From a virus: 36,181 nucleotides of DNA. The position numbers and the translations under genes are program-made. Within the stretch, counting starts at the first letter, position 1. Each line of letters starts with the position of its first letter. The notes beneath the pieces were generated by a model. The model saw only the letters and a program-made list of their open reading frames with translations, ran no database searches and was not told the origin of the DNA. Below are positions 7,709-16,962 of this stretch, piece after piece. Location: the IMG/VR virus record IMGVR_UViG_3300025138_000136, positions 1 to 36,181 of that record; one strand, 5' to 3'.

Positions 7709-9442
7709 ATGATTAAAGATTATGATTTTAGAGATTTTGCAGGCGCAGCAGCAAGCGCGTTTAACTCATTAAGGTTTGAGCCTGATAAGGGCCTTAATCA
7801 AGCGTTGCAGACAATACAGCAGCAACGCACAGCAAATAGAGCAAAAAATAAGACTGTTGAGTATCTTAAAGGTTTAGGTACGCCTATGGGTGACAGGCTT
7901 GCTGGCATGGTTGGCACAGGTCAGCTAAAAGGCTCTCAAGCATATGGCATGATGTTTGATATGGAAAAAGAGGCTAGGGCTGAAGAAAGAGCTAGAAATT
8001 TAGCTACTTTTCAAAACCAGCTTGCTATGGATAGAGATGCAGCTAAACCTGTTAAGCCTACTAATACGCAAGTTCTTCATAATATGGCTTTAGCAGCAGG
8101 CCATCCTGAAGGCTCAGATAAGTACAATCAAATAGTCTTTAAATTACCAGCAGAAAAACAATTGTCGCCAGATTTGCAACAGAGAATAACTTTAGCAGAC
8201 ACATTAGGCTATCCTGAAGGATCACCTGAATATAGAAATCTTGTTTACGATGATAAGATGCCGATAACTATGCCAAATAATATGGACGCAGAACTTTTTA
8301 ATACATTTCCTGATCAAACTAAAAAAGCGATACTTGCTACTGGCGCTGCTGGTATAAATTATCCTGTTGACGGTACTAAGGCAGAGCAACAAGCTTATCT
8401 TGGTGCGGTAATGAAAACATCTGATGAGCTTTCTAAAGAAGGTACTATTTTAGACCCTAGTGATCCTCTTTATAAACAGTATGTCACCTCTGCTTTTGGT
8501 AAAGACTTTGATATGAATCAAGGTATAGGCGGTCTTATTATTAAGAAAAAAGATAATACTATTGACTTTGTTCCGTTTAGCGGTGGCGGTGTTGACGTTG
8601 ATGTTACTGTCGGCACTGGTGATGGCAATCAGGACGTACCGCCAGATGAACCAGAATTAATAAAACAAATGGCTAAAAAGGAAATGGTTCCAGAGTACGC
8701 TGATCCTAGTGATCCTAGCAAGGGTTTAAAAAGAAATCCTGCTACTAATCAAATAGTATTTAAACCAGCAGAAGGCTCTAAGCTAGAATTTGATCGCAAA
8801 AAAGAAGAGTTAGAAAGAATACAACGTAATTTTTCATCTAAAATGACAGATGACATGAAGGTTGATAATATAACATTTTCTGCCAATAGAATTTTAGATG
8901 TTCTTGTTGGTGAAGTTGATTCAAAAACAGGGAAAAGGCCCTCTGAAAAAGATGCTAAATATAATAAATCAGGTTTTGCAAGATTGTTTACACTTGACCC
9001 ACCTGAAGCTGGTGTTAGGGGTAAAGCTTTTGGTGAGTTAGGAATAGCTTCATCTACAGAAAGTGTAAGTGTTGCAAACTTTCTTCAAAATATAGTAGCA
9101 AATATTGGTTTTGATAGATTAAGTTTGATGAGGGAGCAATCTGCTTCTGGTGCAGGACTTGGGCAAGTTAGTAATTTAGAATTAGGTCAATTAAATAACT
9201 CTATGAGAGCATTGCAGCAAAATTTAGAGCCGAAAGATTTAGCTTTTAACGTGGAGCAAGTAGTTAAAATTTATAGTAAAATCTTAAATGACCCAATAGC
9301 TAGAGCAGTAAAAGAAGCATCATCAGTAGAAGAGGCGCAGAGATTAATTAAGCTTCATCAAGATGTGGAGGCTGGATTTACTAAAGATAATATTATTTTT
9401 AACGGTGGCGATGGTAGTTACACCATTAAAGTAAAGGAGTAG
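7709..9442 (+). CDS. Large internal virion/ejection protein candidate
   Basis: The protein has 577 residues and is mostly hydrophilic and helical. The N-terminal 100 residues (DYDFRDFAGAAASAFNSLRF and the following Gln-rich helix) are followed by a region with repeated phrases on LGYPEGSPEYRNL and AGHPEGSDKYNQI, around residues 130-175. A long helical C-terminus runs from about residue 350. No signal peptide or enzymatic motif was seen. It sits between the Ala/Gln-rich protein and the second large internal protein, upstream of the portal, which is where ejection proteins occur in this genome type. The two PEGS phrases are similar to motifs in other marine phage internal proteins. Confidence 0.6.
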   Translation: MIKDYDFRDFAGAAASAFNSLRFEPDKGLNQALQTIQQQRTANRAKNKTVEYLKGLGTPMGDRLAGMVGTGQLKGSQAYGMMFDMEKEARAEERARNLATFQNQLAMDRDAAKPVKPTNTQVLHNMALAAGHPEGSDKYNQIVFKLPAEKQLSPDLQQRITLADTLGYPEGSPEYRNLVYDDKMPITMPNNMDAELFNTFPDQTKKAILATGAAGINYPVDGTKAEQQAYLGAVMKTSDELSKEGTILDPSDPLYKQYVTSAFGKDFDMNQGIGGLIIKKKDNTIDFVPFSGGGVDVDVTVGTGDGNQDVPPDEPELIKQMAKKEMVPEYADPSDPSKGLKRNPATNQIVFKPAEGSKLEFDRKKEELERIQRNFSSKMTDDMKVDNITFSANRILDVLVGEVDSKTGKRPSEKDAKYNKSGFARLFTLDPPEAGVRGKAFGELGIASSTESVSVANFLQNIVANIGFDRLSLMREQSASGAGLGQVSNLELGQLNNSMRALQQNLEPKDLAFNVEQVVKIYSKILNDPIARAVKEASSVEEAQRLIKLHQDVEAGFTKDNIIFNGGDGSYTIKVKE

Positions 9443-9445
9443 CTG

Positions 9446-11062
9446 ATGCCTGTTTTTGAAATAACTGCTCCAGACGGTAAAGTTTACGAAGTAGAGGGTA
9501 AAAGTATAGAAGGCGCTCAAAACGCTTTTCGTCAGATGATGGCTCAAAACGAAAGGGCAGATCAAATTGTTCAGGATTTTGTTAATCAAGACATAAAACT
9601 TAACGAGCAAGGTTTTGCTGAAGGTTTTTTTACTGACCCTACTAAGCAATATAAAGACCCGACAACAGGCGAAACTGTTTTGGGTGTTACGTCTAGGGAT
9701 AGGTTAAAAGAAGAAATAGGTGATCAAAACAACCTTATGGGCAATTTAAGAAGTTTCTTTACTGGCGCTGGTAATATGGCCTCTTTATCAGGTCAGGACG
9801 AACTTATAGGAAAACTTTCTGGTCAATTTGGTTCTAGCGGAACTGAAACAGAAAGGCAGAAGTTTGGAACAGAGCTTGCTAGAGCAAATATGGAAGTGGC
9901 TAGGGAGCAAAATCCTGTTACTACGGCTGCTGGCGAAATAGCTGGCGGTTTAGCTATGCCTTTTGGTAAAGCAAAAACTACTCTTGGAGCTATGGGTAAG
10001 GGCGGTATGTACGGCTCTGCTTATGGCGCTGCATATGGGTTTGGTTCTGGTGAAGAAAATTTTGCAGATAGATATAATAGAGCAGTGAAGGGTGGTACTG
10101 TAGGCGGTTTATTTACTGCTGCCAGTGTTCCTGTTTTTAATGTTGTTAGAAGTGGTGGTAATAAAACTTATAATTATTTAGTTGGTAAAAACCAAGAAGC
10201 TCCTACTTTAAAAAGTCTTAAACAGTTAAAAAATAAAGCTTATGAGATAGTCGATAAGTCAGGGATAAAGATACCTCAAGAAGCAATCGACAATATGTTT
10301 CTTATAGTTAACAGGATAAGAGAAACTCCCTCTTTTGTTTCAGGAAGTAAAACTAAAAATCAAAGAGAATTAGAATATTCTTTAGATGTTATAAACAACA
10401 TAACCAAACTAAAAAAAGACGGAACCCCAGAGTTTAATGGCACTCTTGCAGGCATGGAAGAAATAAGAAAAAATCTTATTGCTTCTCACGCTAGGGCAAA
10501 CTTTGATCCAAGAATAGGATCAATAGTAGATGAGTTTGATAAAATTGTAGAAAACTTTGATGGTGGTGAATTGGTTTCTGCTGCAAGAGAAGCTTTTAAA
10601 ACATTTAAAAAAGTAGAAATATTTGATCGAGAAATGACTAAAGCTGTTGATAAAACCAAAGCAGCAGGATCGGGTGGAAATACAGACAACCAATATAGGC
10701 AAGCTGCGTTAAGAATTATTAATGGAAAAGATGCTAAATTTTTTGGTGAAAAAGAAATAGAAGTGCTTAGAAAAGCAGCCAATGGTGATGTGGGTACAGA
10801 TATACTAAGATTAGTAGGTAAACTTAGCCCAAGCGGAAACGGTCTTATGACCTTTTTAAATCTTGCTGCTATAACAACTGATCCTGTATTTATGAGTGCT
10901 TCACTTGGCGGCATTGTTGGAAAGACAGGCGCAGATAGGGCTAGGGCATTAGCTATGGATGATATAAGGCAGTATTTGGCTACAGGTGGAATGCCGATGA
11001 GAGATAAGGTTTCACCTTTCTTTGTCGGTGGTCAAGCTGGAACATATCAAGAGGGGCAATAG
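9446..11062 (+). CDS. Internal virion/ejection protein candidate
   Basis: The protein has 538 residues. The first 30 residues, PVFEITAPDGKVYEVEGKSIEGA, form a small beta-hairpin module often found at the N-terminus of phage ejection proteins. A glycine-rich hydrophobic segment follows at about residues 160-240 (TTAAGEIAGGLAMPFGKAKTTLGAMG, YGSAYGAAYGFGSG, GGTVGGLFTAASVPVF), with alternating small residues that could insert into membranes. The rest is helical and charged. The spacing to the portal gene is a direct stop-ATG abutment. A role in DNA ejection across the cell envelope is likely but inferred. The minus-strand frame at 10486-10914 is a shadow. Confidence 0.6.
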   Translation: MPVFEITAPDGKVYEVEGKSIEGAQNAFRQMMAQNERADQIVQDFVNQDIKLNEQGFAEGFFTDPTKQYKDPTTGETVLGVTSRDRLKEEIGDQNNLMGNLRSFFTGAGNMASLSGQDELIGKLSGQFGSSGTETERQKFGTELARANMEVAREQNPVTTAAGEIAGGLAMPFGKAKTTLGAMGKGGMYGSAYGAAYGFGSGEENFADRYNRAVKGGTVGGLFTAASVPVFNVVRSGGNKTYNYLVGKNQEAPTLKSLKQLKNKAYEIVDKSGIKIPQEAIDNMFLIVNRIRETPSFVSGSKTKNQRELEYSLDVINNITKLKKDGTPEFNGTLAGMEEIRKNLIASHARANFDPRIGSIVDEFDKIVENFDGGELVSAAREAFKTFKKVEIFDREMTKAVDKTKAAGSGGNTDNQYRQAALRIINGKDAKFFGEKEIEVLRKAANGDVGTDILRLVGKLSPSGNGLMTFLNLAAITTDPVFMSASLGGIVGKTGADRARALAMDDIRQYLATGGMPMRDKVSPFFVGGQAGTYQEGQ

Positions 11063-13165
11063 ATGGAACTTAAAGCTAAAACAGAATTAGAGATAGAAAG
11101 CATTGTTCAGGCCGCTATTGATGACGCAGTAGACTTTGTTGAAAGCGAAATATCTGAGGATAGAATAACTGCTCAACGCTACTACGATGGCGAAGTTGAT
11201 ATAGGCTTTGAGGATGGGCGCAGCAAAGTAGTCGCCACTAAGGTTCGGGATACTGTGCGTGCGATTAAACCGTCATTGATGCGTGTGTTTCTAAGCACTG
11301 CAAGACCAGTAGAATTTATGCCGCATGGCCCAGAAGATGTGAACATGGCAGAGCAGGCAACTGATTATGTTCATTATGAGTTTCAGCGCAGCAATGGTTA
11401 TAGGGTGTTGAATGATGCGTTTCACGATGCGCTAATCAAGAAACAAGGTATAGTAAAAGCATACTGGGAAGAAATGCCAGAAGCAGAAATTTACACTTAC
11501 ACAAATTTATCTGATGATGAGTATACCTTTTTAGTGCAGGATGATGAAGTAACGGTTCTTGAACATACTGTCGAGCAGGAGATGAGTATGGATGAACAAG
11601 GCGCTGAGATAAAAACGCCTGTTCATTCTGCTAAAGTTTCAAGAAAAGCATACGCTGGCTGTTTAAAGATAGAAAGTGTGCCGCCAGAAGAGTTCTTTGT
11701 AGATCGAAATTGCAGAACTCTAGAGGATGCTCATGTTGTTGTTCACCGCACAGAGATGCGTGCTAGTGATTTAATATCAATGGGCTTTGAGGCAGACATG
11801 GTGCTTGACCTAGACAGCTTTGATTCAGGTACAGAAATTACTGAAGCAGAGCGTATTGAGAGACAGGGTTATTCAGATGATTTTAGCGAAACAAGCTCTG
11901 ATCCATCCATGCGTTCTGTTACTGTAACAGAAGCTTATATGAGGGTGGACGTTGATGGAACAGGGGTTGCTGTGTTGCATAGATTTCTATGCGGTGGAAC
12001 TAAGTACAAGCTGCTAGATTATGATTTAGCAGACGAGTTACCTTTTGCAAAATTTGAAGTAGATCCAGAACCGCACACATTCTATGGCAGAAGTATTGCT
12101 GATCTAATTTTAGATGATCAGGACGCAGCAACCTCTATTTTAAGAGGTATATTAGATAACGTAGCCATGACTAATAACCCCAGAATTGGCATAGTCGATG
12201 GTGCAGTTAACATAGACGATGTTCTAAACAACGAAATAGGTGCAATCGTTCGTATGCGTCAAGCAGGAGCAGTGCAGGATTTAGCTGTGCCGTTTACCGC
12301 AGGACAGACGTTAGGCGCACTTACATACTTAGATCAGCTTGTAGAGGGTAAGACAGGCGTTACCAGAGCTTCTATGGGGCTAGACCCTGATGCTATGCAG
12401 TCTACAACTAAGGCTGCTGTACAGGCCACTGTGCAGGCCGCAGCAGGGCAAGTAGAGGTGATGGTTCGTAATCTGGCAGACGGAGCAAGAGATTTATTTG
12501 GCTTGATGTTAAGATTGCTGCAAAAGAATATGGAAGATGGCGCAATGATGCGTATGAATGGGCGTTTCCAGCCTGTTGATCCAAAAGCTTTTGACATAGA
12601 TATGGACGTTACTATTAATGTAGGGCTTGGCACTGGTAGAGAGGAAGAAAAAACAAACGCTCTTGCTATGGCATTGCAGCAACAAACTATGGTATATCAG
12701 ACATATGGCCCTATGAATGGCTTGGTATCACTAACAAACATCCGTAATACCCTTACAGATATGTTAGCCTCTAGCGGAATTAGAAATGCAGATCGTTACT
12801 TTGCACCAATTACGCCAGAGATTGAAATGCAACTATTGCAGATGCAACAGCAACAGCAAGCGGCATTAGCAGGGCAAAATCAACCACAAGACCCTGCGGC
12901 TGTGATGGCGCAAGCTGAACAAATGAAAGCACAAACCAGAGCGCAAGTTGATTTACAAAGAGCGCAAATGGATGATGCTAGAAAGCGCGAAGATATGACT
13001 ATGCAGGATGATCTAAAAAGAGATCAGATGGCGCAAAATTTATATGTTGATGCCGCTAAAACGTTAGGTCAATATGGTTCATCAGTAGACATAGCTAGAA
13101 TTAAGGCAGAGCAGGAAAAAGAACGTCAGATAAATGACATGACTGCCAGAGCAGCAGGTTTATGA
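11063..13165 (+). CDS. Portal protein (P22-like)
   Basis: The protein has 700 residues, a normal length for P22-type portals. Recognisable segments include RYYDGEVDIGFEDGRSKVV and VRDTVRAIKPSLMRVF in the N-terminal region, and IADLILDDQDAATSILRGIL followed by NNPRIGIVDGAVN in the core. Then come GVTRASMGLDPDAMQSTTKA and a Gln-rich C-terminal coiled-coil part (LLQMQQQQQAALAGQNQ, near residue 595). The portal is a dodecameric ring at one vertex through which DNA is packaged and ejected. The next gene overlaps the stop by ATGA. The Gln/Met-rich C-terminal helices may form the barrel extending into the head, as in P22. Confidence 0.9.
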   Translation: MELKAKTELEIESIVQAAIDDAVDFVESEISEDRITAQRYYDGEVDIGFEDGRSKVVATKVRDTVRAIKPSLMRVFLSTARPVEFMPHGPEDVNMAEQATDYVHYEFQRSNGYRVLNDAFHDALIKKQGIVKAYWEEMPEAEIYTYTNLSDDEYTFLVQDDEVTVLEHTVEQEMSMDEQGAEIKTPVHSAKVSRKAYAGCLKIESVPPEEFFVDRNCRTLEDAHVVVHRTEMRASDLISMGFEADMVLDLDSFDSGTEITEAERIERQGYSDDFSETSSDPSMRSVTVTEAYMRVDVDGTGVAVLHRFLCGGTKYKLLDYDLADELPFAKFEVDPEPHTFYGRSIADLILDDQDAATSILRGILDNVAMTNNPRIGIVDGAVNIDDVLNNEIGAIVRMRQAGAVQDLAVPFTAGQTLGALTYLDQLVEGKTGVTRASMGLDPDAMQSTTKAAVQATVQAAAGQVEVMVRNLADGARDLFGLMLRLLQKNMEDGAMMRMNGRFQPVDPKAFDIDMDVTINVGLGTGREEEKTNALAMALQQQTMVYQTYGPMNGLVSLTNIRNTLTDMLASSGIRNADRYFAPITPEIEMQLLQMQQQQQAALAGQNQPQDPAAVMAQAEQMKAQTRAQVDLQRAQMDDARKREDMTMQDDLKRDQMAQNLYVDAAKTLGQYGSSVDIARIKAEQEKERQINDMTARAAGL

Positions 13166-13398
13166 CAGTAGATATAAGAATACAGGCAGAAGATGCCAAA
13201 AGGTTAAAAAATGATACTGCATTTAAGCAGTTTGTTGAGAATGTTCGTAATGAGCAAATTAGGCTTTTTACGACTAGCGCAGCTCAAGACATTGAGGTAC
13301 GCGAAGAGGCGCACGCAGTATTGCGTGCATTAACCAAGATCGAAGTGGAACTTGACGCCGCTATAATGGCAGAGACACTTTTAGATCGCAAACAATAG
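13162..13398 (+). CDS. Small protein between portal and scaffold
   Basis: The protein has 78 residues: MTVDIRIQAEDAKRLKNDTAF, then a helical body and LTKIEVELDAAI. The ATG overlaps the portal stop (ATGA), suggesting coupled translation. A small helical protein of this type lies between portal and scaffold in many marine podophages. Its function has not been assigned to my knowledge. It could be a portal- or scaffold-binding assembly factor. There are no transmembrane segments or metal-binding motifs. Confidence 0.6.
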   Translation: MTVDIRIQAEDAKRLKNDTAFKQFVENVRNEQIRLFTTSAAQDIEVREEAHAVLRALTKIEVELDAAIMAETLLDRKQ

Positions 13399-13408
13399 GG
13401 GCAGTACC

Positions 13409-14389
13409 GTGGAAGCGACTGACTTACAAAGCGCAGTAGATCAAATCATAGCGCCAGCGCAAGAAGAAACAGGCGAAACTAATCAAGTAGAAGCAGAACA
13501 GGCAGTTGTGGAGCCAGAGGCCGAAGAGGTTGAGGTGGAAGCATTTGAAGGGACTGAAGAGCTTGATGAACTAGAAGCATCTGAGGAAGATTACGAAGAT
13601 GCGGAAATACAAACCGAGGACGAAGTAGAGGCTACTGAGGAAAACAATCTCATCCCCGTAAAAATTGACGGCAAAGAAGAGCATTGGACAATGGATCAGC
13701 TTAAGCAATCTGCGGCAGGCCAAGGTGCAATAAGCAATCGGTTTCAGGAGATCGCCCAGATACGCAAGAGACTGGAAGATCAAGAGGTCGGTTTAGCACA
13801 GAGAGAACAACAGATCGCGCAAATGTATAGCCAATCTCAACAAGGCTTTATGTCACAACCTCAATTGCCAGACCATACTTTGGCAGAGAGTGACCCCATT
13901 TCTTATATGGAGCAAAGGGCAAAGTACGATGCTGATATGCAGAGTTACCAGCAGCAACATATGCAAATGCAACAAATACAACATCAACAAAAGCAGCAAG
14001 CTGATCAACAGCACCAATCTTTTGTTACAGAACAAGCTGAAATAATCAGAGGCAAAATCCCTGAATTGGCTGATCCAGCAAAGAGTAAAACTCACTGGCA
14101 GTCATTAATGGGTAGCGCTAAAGAGTATGGGTTTAGCGATGAAGAAATCGCAGCCACAGCCGATGCACGTTATATACAAATGGCTAATGATGCTATGAAG
14201 TTTAGACGTATAGTTGCAAATCGCAAAAAAGCAGAAGCCAAAGGCAAAAATGCAAAACCTGTTGTCAAGGCTGGTGCAAAGAAAGTTGCCGATCCTGTTA
14301 ATTCTTCTCGCCGAAAGCAGCAACAAAAGTTGCAAAAGAGTGGTCGTATTGAAGATGCAATCGACTTAATGATGAACCCACAAGGATAA
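13409..14389 (+). CDS. Scaffolding protein
   Basis: The protein has 326 residues from a GTG at 13409, with a purine-rich site (AGGGGCAG) upstream. The N-terminal 90 residues are strongly acidic (VEVEAFEGTEELDELEASEE). They are followed by IPVKIDGKEEHWTMDQLKQSAAGQGAISNRFQEI, a motif common in scaffolds of podophages with SU10/P22-like heads. The middle (residues about 150-215) is a Gln-rich coiled coil, and the C-terminus is basic (RKKAEAKGKNAKP, RRKQQQKLQKSGR). This acidic-to-basic layout and the position directly before the capsid gene fit a scaffold that templates procapsid assembly. A protease function is not evident. Confidence 0.85.
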   Translation: MEATDLQSAVDQIIAPAQEETGETNQVEAEQAVVEPEAEEVEVEAFEGTEELDELEASEEDYEDAEIQTEDEVEATEENNLIPVKIDGKEEHWTMDQLKQSAAGQGAISNRFQEIAQIRKRLEDQEVGLAQREQQIAQMYSQSQQGFMSQPQLPDHTLAESDPISYMEQRAKYDADMQSYQQQHMQMQQIQHQQKQQADQQHQSFVTEQAEIIRGKIPELADPAKSKTHWQSLMGSAKEYGFSDEEIAATADARYIQMANDAMKFRRIVANRKKAEAKGKNAKPVVKAGAKKVADPVNSSRRKQQQKLQKSGRIEDAIDLMMNPQG

Positions 14390-14419
14390 TCCTTGTAAGC
14401 CGTTGAAAAGGAAATAGAT

Positions 14420-15376
14420 ATGGCACAACCAACAAATACATTTGACACCTATGATGCCATTGGTATCAGGGAAGATTTATCAGATATGATCTACAACGTT
14501 GATCCATCTGAAACTCCATTTTATTCTAAGGCGAGTAAAACCAAAGCAAAAAACACTCTGGTAGAGTGGCAAACTCAAGCATTACGCGCTTCAGCCGTAA
14601 ATGCTCACATCGAAGGAGATGCAACATCAGCTAATGCAGTTACTCCAACTGTACGTCTTGGCGCACGCACACAGATTTTCAAAAATGCTGTGATCGTGTC
14701 CGATACGGATGAAGCAGTCGATAATGCAGGCCGTGCTAGAGAGCTTGCATACCAAACTTTGCTCATTGCTAAAGAGCAAAAATTGGACATCGAAAAGGCT
14801 TTATTTGCGAACCAAGGAAACGTAGCTGGCTCTTCAACTGCTGCTCGAAAGACTGGTGGCGTACCATCATGGCTGATTACAAATGTAAATTTTGTTTCAG
14901 CTAGTTCTGGTGCAAATCCAACAGGCGACGGCTCGAATGCTCGCACAGACAGCGGCGCACCAACTGCATTTACGCAGGCCAAGTTTGACGACGTTATGCA
15001 GTCAATCTGGGAAGAGGGCGGAAAGCCAGATACTTGTTATCTGTCAGCCTTTCAGATGAATGTTGCTTTGGGCTTCACTGGTAACAATAACCAGCGTTCA
15101 GGCGTACAAGCTGGCGACGAAACTGTTGTTAAGTCACTCGCAGTATATGTGACGCCTTGGGGTACAGTGCAGTTCCACCCATCTAGAGAGAACCGTTCAC
15201 GCGATATATTTATCCTTCAGGATGATATGTGGGAAACCGCAATCTTGCGTGGAACTAAGAATGTTGCGTTGGCAAAAAATGGCGACAACACTACTCGTCA
15301 GGTCACAACCGAATTGGCTCTTTGCTCAAAGAACGAAAAAGCCAACGGCGCGATTTACGACAACACAACTTCTTAA
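14420..15376 (+). CDS. Major capsid protein (SU10/DUF5309-type HK97-fold)
   Basis: The protein has 318 residues. The N-terminus (NTFDTYDAIGIREDLSDMIY followed by PSETPFYSKASK) and the central phrases VEWQTQAL and VSDTDEAVDNAGRARELAYQ match the SU10-type major capsid family, expected to adopt the HK97 fold. The length is normal for the family. The ribosome site is AAAGGAAAT before the ATG. This is the main shell protein, made in hundreds of copies. A hairpin (15386-15411) follows the gene. Codon use includes more GC-ending codons than the neighbouring fibre genes, as often seen for highly expressed capsid genes; this is an impression, not a calculation. Confidence 0.9.
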   Translation: MAQPTNTFDTYDAIGIREDLSDMIYNVDPSETPFYSKASKTKAKNTLVEWQTQALRASAVNAHIEGDATSANAVTPTVRLGARTQIFKNAVIVSDTDEAVDNAGRARELAYQTLLIAKEQKLDIEKALFANQGNVAGSSTAARKTGGVPSWLITNVNFVSASSGANPTGDGSNARTDSGAPTAFTQAKFDDVMQSIWEEGGKPDTCYLSAFQMNVALGFTGNNNQRSGVQAGDETVVKSLAVYVTPWGTVQFHPSRENRSRDIFILQDDMWETAILRGTKNVALAKNGDNTTRQVTTELALCSKNEKANGAIYDNTTS

Positions 15377-15385
15377 TATAATAAA

Positions 15386-15411
15386 AGAGGGGGCGAATTA
15401 ACGCCTCCTCT
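15386..15411 (+). terminator. Hairpin after capsid gene
   Basis: A 10-base inverted repeat (AGAGGGGGCG, loop AATTAA, CGCCTCCTCT) lies 10 bases after the capsid stop. All positions pair if one G-U pair is allowed. No U-run follows, so it is not a classical terminator. It may slow transcription or protect the 3' end of the capsid message from exonucleases. Confidence 0.45.
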
Positions 15412-15430
15412 GCTCAATCGGAGAAATGAC

Positions 15431-15616
15431 ATGAAGAAAGTTTTAGTTGTGGGCCATAAGGTACACACATCTATTGGCAAGTTGGTCAAAGAAGACACAG
15501 CAGAGTTGCCAACCGCAGAAGTTGAAACGCTAATGCGAGTACGCCCAGATGCACTGAAAGTGCTTGAAGACGTTAAGCCTGCGCCTGCACCAACCAAGCG
15601 AATTAAAAGTAAATAG
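15431..15616 (+). CDS. Small protein downstream of capsid, unknown function
   Basis: The protein has 61 residues: MKKVLVVGHKVHTSIGKLV, then EDTAELPTAEVETLMRVRPDALKVLEDV, ending in a Pro/Lys-rich tail (APAPTKRIKSK). The site CGGAG at 15420-15424 precedes the ATG. It lies between the capsid gene and a 95-residue protein common in marine phages, where head-completion or decoration proteins are often encoded. No known motif is visible. A decoration or head-closure role is only a positional guess. Confidence 0.6.
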   Translation: MKKVLVVGHKVHTSIGKLVKEDTAELPTAEVETLMRVRPDALKVLEDVKPAPAPTKRIKSK

Positions 15617-15619
15617 AGC

Positions 15620-15907
15620 ATGGCAAAGATTGTAGAAAATATTAGCTTTGAGCATGATAACATGGTTATCAAGCAGCGGCATGACGTAAGTCAAGCACTC
15701 AAAGATGTGCAGATGGCAAAAGACGCTGGCATAGGTATGTCTGGCGAAAATCGTCTTGCAGGCTTTTTAGACGGTGCTGTGCTTGGAGCATGGTTAAAGG
15801 AAGCAGGCGTATCATGGTCTGATACAGAGGCGGCAAAAGAAGTCGTCAAGCGCAAGATGATGTCTGGCGAGTTTTCCAAATTTAGAGTTTGGAAGGGTAC
15901 ATATTAA
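15620..15907 (+). CDS. Conserved head-region protein, unknown function
   Basis: The protein has 95 residues starting MAKIVENISFEHDNMVIKQ. The segment MAKDAGIGMSGENRLAGFLDGAVLGAWLKEAGV is highly structured, with alternating helices and Gly. I associate this segment with small proteins encoded right after the capsid gene in marine podophages. It lacks signal or membrane segments. The stop overlaps the next ATG (TAATG). It may be a head-associated protein; the function is not established. Confidence 0.6.
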   Translation: MAKIVENISFEHDNMVIKQRHDVSQALKDVQMAKDAGIGMSGENRLAGFLDGAVLGAWLKEAGVSWSDTEAAKEVVKRKMMSGEFSKFRVWKGTY

Positions 15908-16098
15908 TGGACAAGCGCACAGTACAATCAGCGCACTCACGCATAGATGCATTGGAAAAACAAATGATTGAGATACAAACTGAAATGAAAATACAGTTTA
16001 AAGATTTGTACAATCGTATGAAGCGTATGGAAGCAATTATGATTGGTATTACTGGAGCTAGTTTATTATTACTTATTCGTATGAGCGTCATGGGATAA
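15907..16098 (+). CDS. Small coiled-coil protein with C-terminal membrane segment
   Basis: The protein has 63 residues from the ATG at 15907, chosen because it makes a TAATG junction. A longer in-frame start at 15889 would overlap the previous gene without a ribosome site. Residues 5-40 form a heptad-like charged helix (SRIDALEKQMIEIQTEMKIQFKDL). Residues about 45-60 are hydrophobic (IMIGITGASLLLLIRM), giving one membrane helix. It is the first of a series of small membrane proteins ending with the holin candidate and the endolysin, so a part in host lysis or envelope damage is plausible. The exact role is unknown. Confidence 0.6.
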   Translation: MDKRTVQSAHSRIDALEKQMIEIQTEMKIQFKDLYNRMKRMEAIMIGITGASLLLLIRMSVMG

Positions 16099-16102
16099 TG
16101 AT

Positions 16103-16504
16103 GTGGACTTACCCAAGGTAAATATCGCTGTTGCTGCAAGTGCAGTAGTGGCAATTGTGTCTAGCTTGGGCGGTGGTATTTGGTATGCAAGTTCTCAAGC
16201 ATCAATTATTGACGGATTAACATCTCAAGTTGAAAAATTGACTATTGAAAATTCTGCCACTGATCGCACCAATTTGATTAGAGATGTAGAGCAAAATGCA
16301 GATAATATTGAAGAGCTTACAGATATATTGTCTGAGTTCTATGATGATATGGAAGATAGTGACAATGACATTTGGGCTGATATTGATATGATCAATGAAG
16401 ATATGGGTGGCATGGCTGCTCATATGATGGAAATTATTAAGCTGCAATCAAGAGTGGCAATCTTAGAAAAGACAGTAGAGTTTAGCCGCAATGATGGGAT
16501 GTAA
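16103..16504 (+). CDS. Membrane-anchored acidic coiled-coil protein
   Basis: The protein has 133 residues from a GTG at 16103, where only stop-limited sequence lies upstream in frame. Residues 7-27 are hydrophobic (VNIAVAASAVVAIVSSLGGGIWY), a likely signal anchor. A coiled-coil region follows (SQVEKLTIENSATDR), then a very acidic stretch (FYDDMEDSDNDIWADIDMI). The layout is that of an inner-membrane protein with a soluble periplasmic or cytoplasmic coiled-coil tail. It lacks a lipobox, so it is not an obvious spanin subunit. It belongs to the run of small membrane proteins before the endolysin. Confidence 0.6.
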   Translation: MDLPKVNIAVAASAVVAIVSSLGGGIWYASSQASIIDGLTSQVEKLTIENSATDRTNLIRDVEQNADNIEELTDILSEFYDDMEDSDNDIWADIDMINEDMGGMAAHMMEIIKLQSRVAILEKTVEFSRNDGM

Positions 16505-16506
16505 GT

Positions 16507-16962
16507 ATGGAAGTGCTTACAATCCTTGCAGGAATTAAAACAGGTTTAGCCGCTGGAAAATCCATAGCTGGTCTTAGTAAACAGATAGGGCAATTCTTTG
16601 ACGCGACTGACCAAGCTAAGAAACAACTACAAAAAAAAGGTATATCAAGCAAAAGCACCAATGCTACTGCGTTGGATCGTTGGGCGAAGGTTAGAGCAGC
16701 AGCAGAGGCTGAAAGCGAACTCCAAGAATGGATCACCCAAACCTACGGAAGATCAAAATGGTTAGAGCTTTTAAAGATACGTAAGGAAGTTTTATTAGAA
16801 AAGCGTGAAGCAGAGGCGCAAGCAAGGCGTGACGCTATAGAACGTCAAGAGTTAGCTGTTACCCTAGCAGGAATATTTTTCTTACTCACAGCGTCTGCTA
16901 TCGGGGCGACTGCTTATCTACATCATATGCGTTGGATAGATTTCTGGGATTATTTTAAATGA
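16507..16962 (+). CDS. Small helical protein with C-terminal membrane helix
   Basis: The protein has 151 residues. The start MEVLTILAGIKTGLAAGKSIAGLSKQIGQFFDA is amphipathic. It is followed by a charged helical middle (RKEVLLEKREAEAQARRDAIERQ) and a single hydrophobic C-terminal helix (VTLAGIFFLLTASAIGATAY), leaving a short tail HHMRWIDFWDYFK. I associate this architecture with the lysis region of marine podophages and myophages. The tail and membrane helix suggest a C-tail-anchored protein at the inner membrane. The next small gene starts in the overlapping ATGA. The function is not known. Confidence 0.6.
   Translation: MEVLTILAGIKTGLAAGKSIAGLSKQIGQFFDATDQAKKQLQKKGISSKSTNATALDRWAKVRAAAEAESELQEWITQTYGRSKWLELLKIRKEVLLEKREAEAQARRDAIERQELAVTLAGIFFLLTASAIGATAYLHHMRWIDFWDYFK

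Noticed and set aside
10486-10914. 142-codon minus-strand frame inside the internal protein gene
   Set aside because: It is antisense to a well-supported gene, and lacks a ribosome site and any recognised motif.
14605-14982. 125-codon minus-strand frame inside the capsid gene
   Set aside because: The capsid frame is certain; this is the antisense shadow of its codon use.
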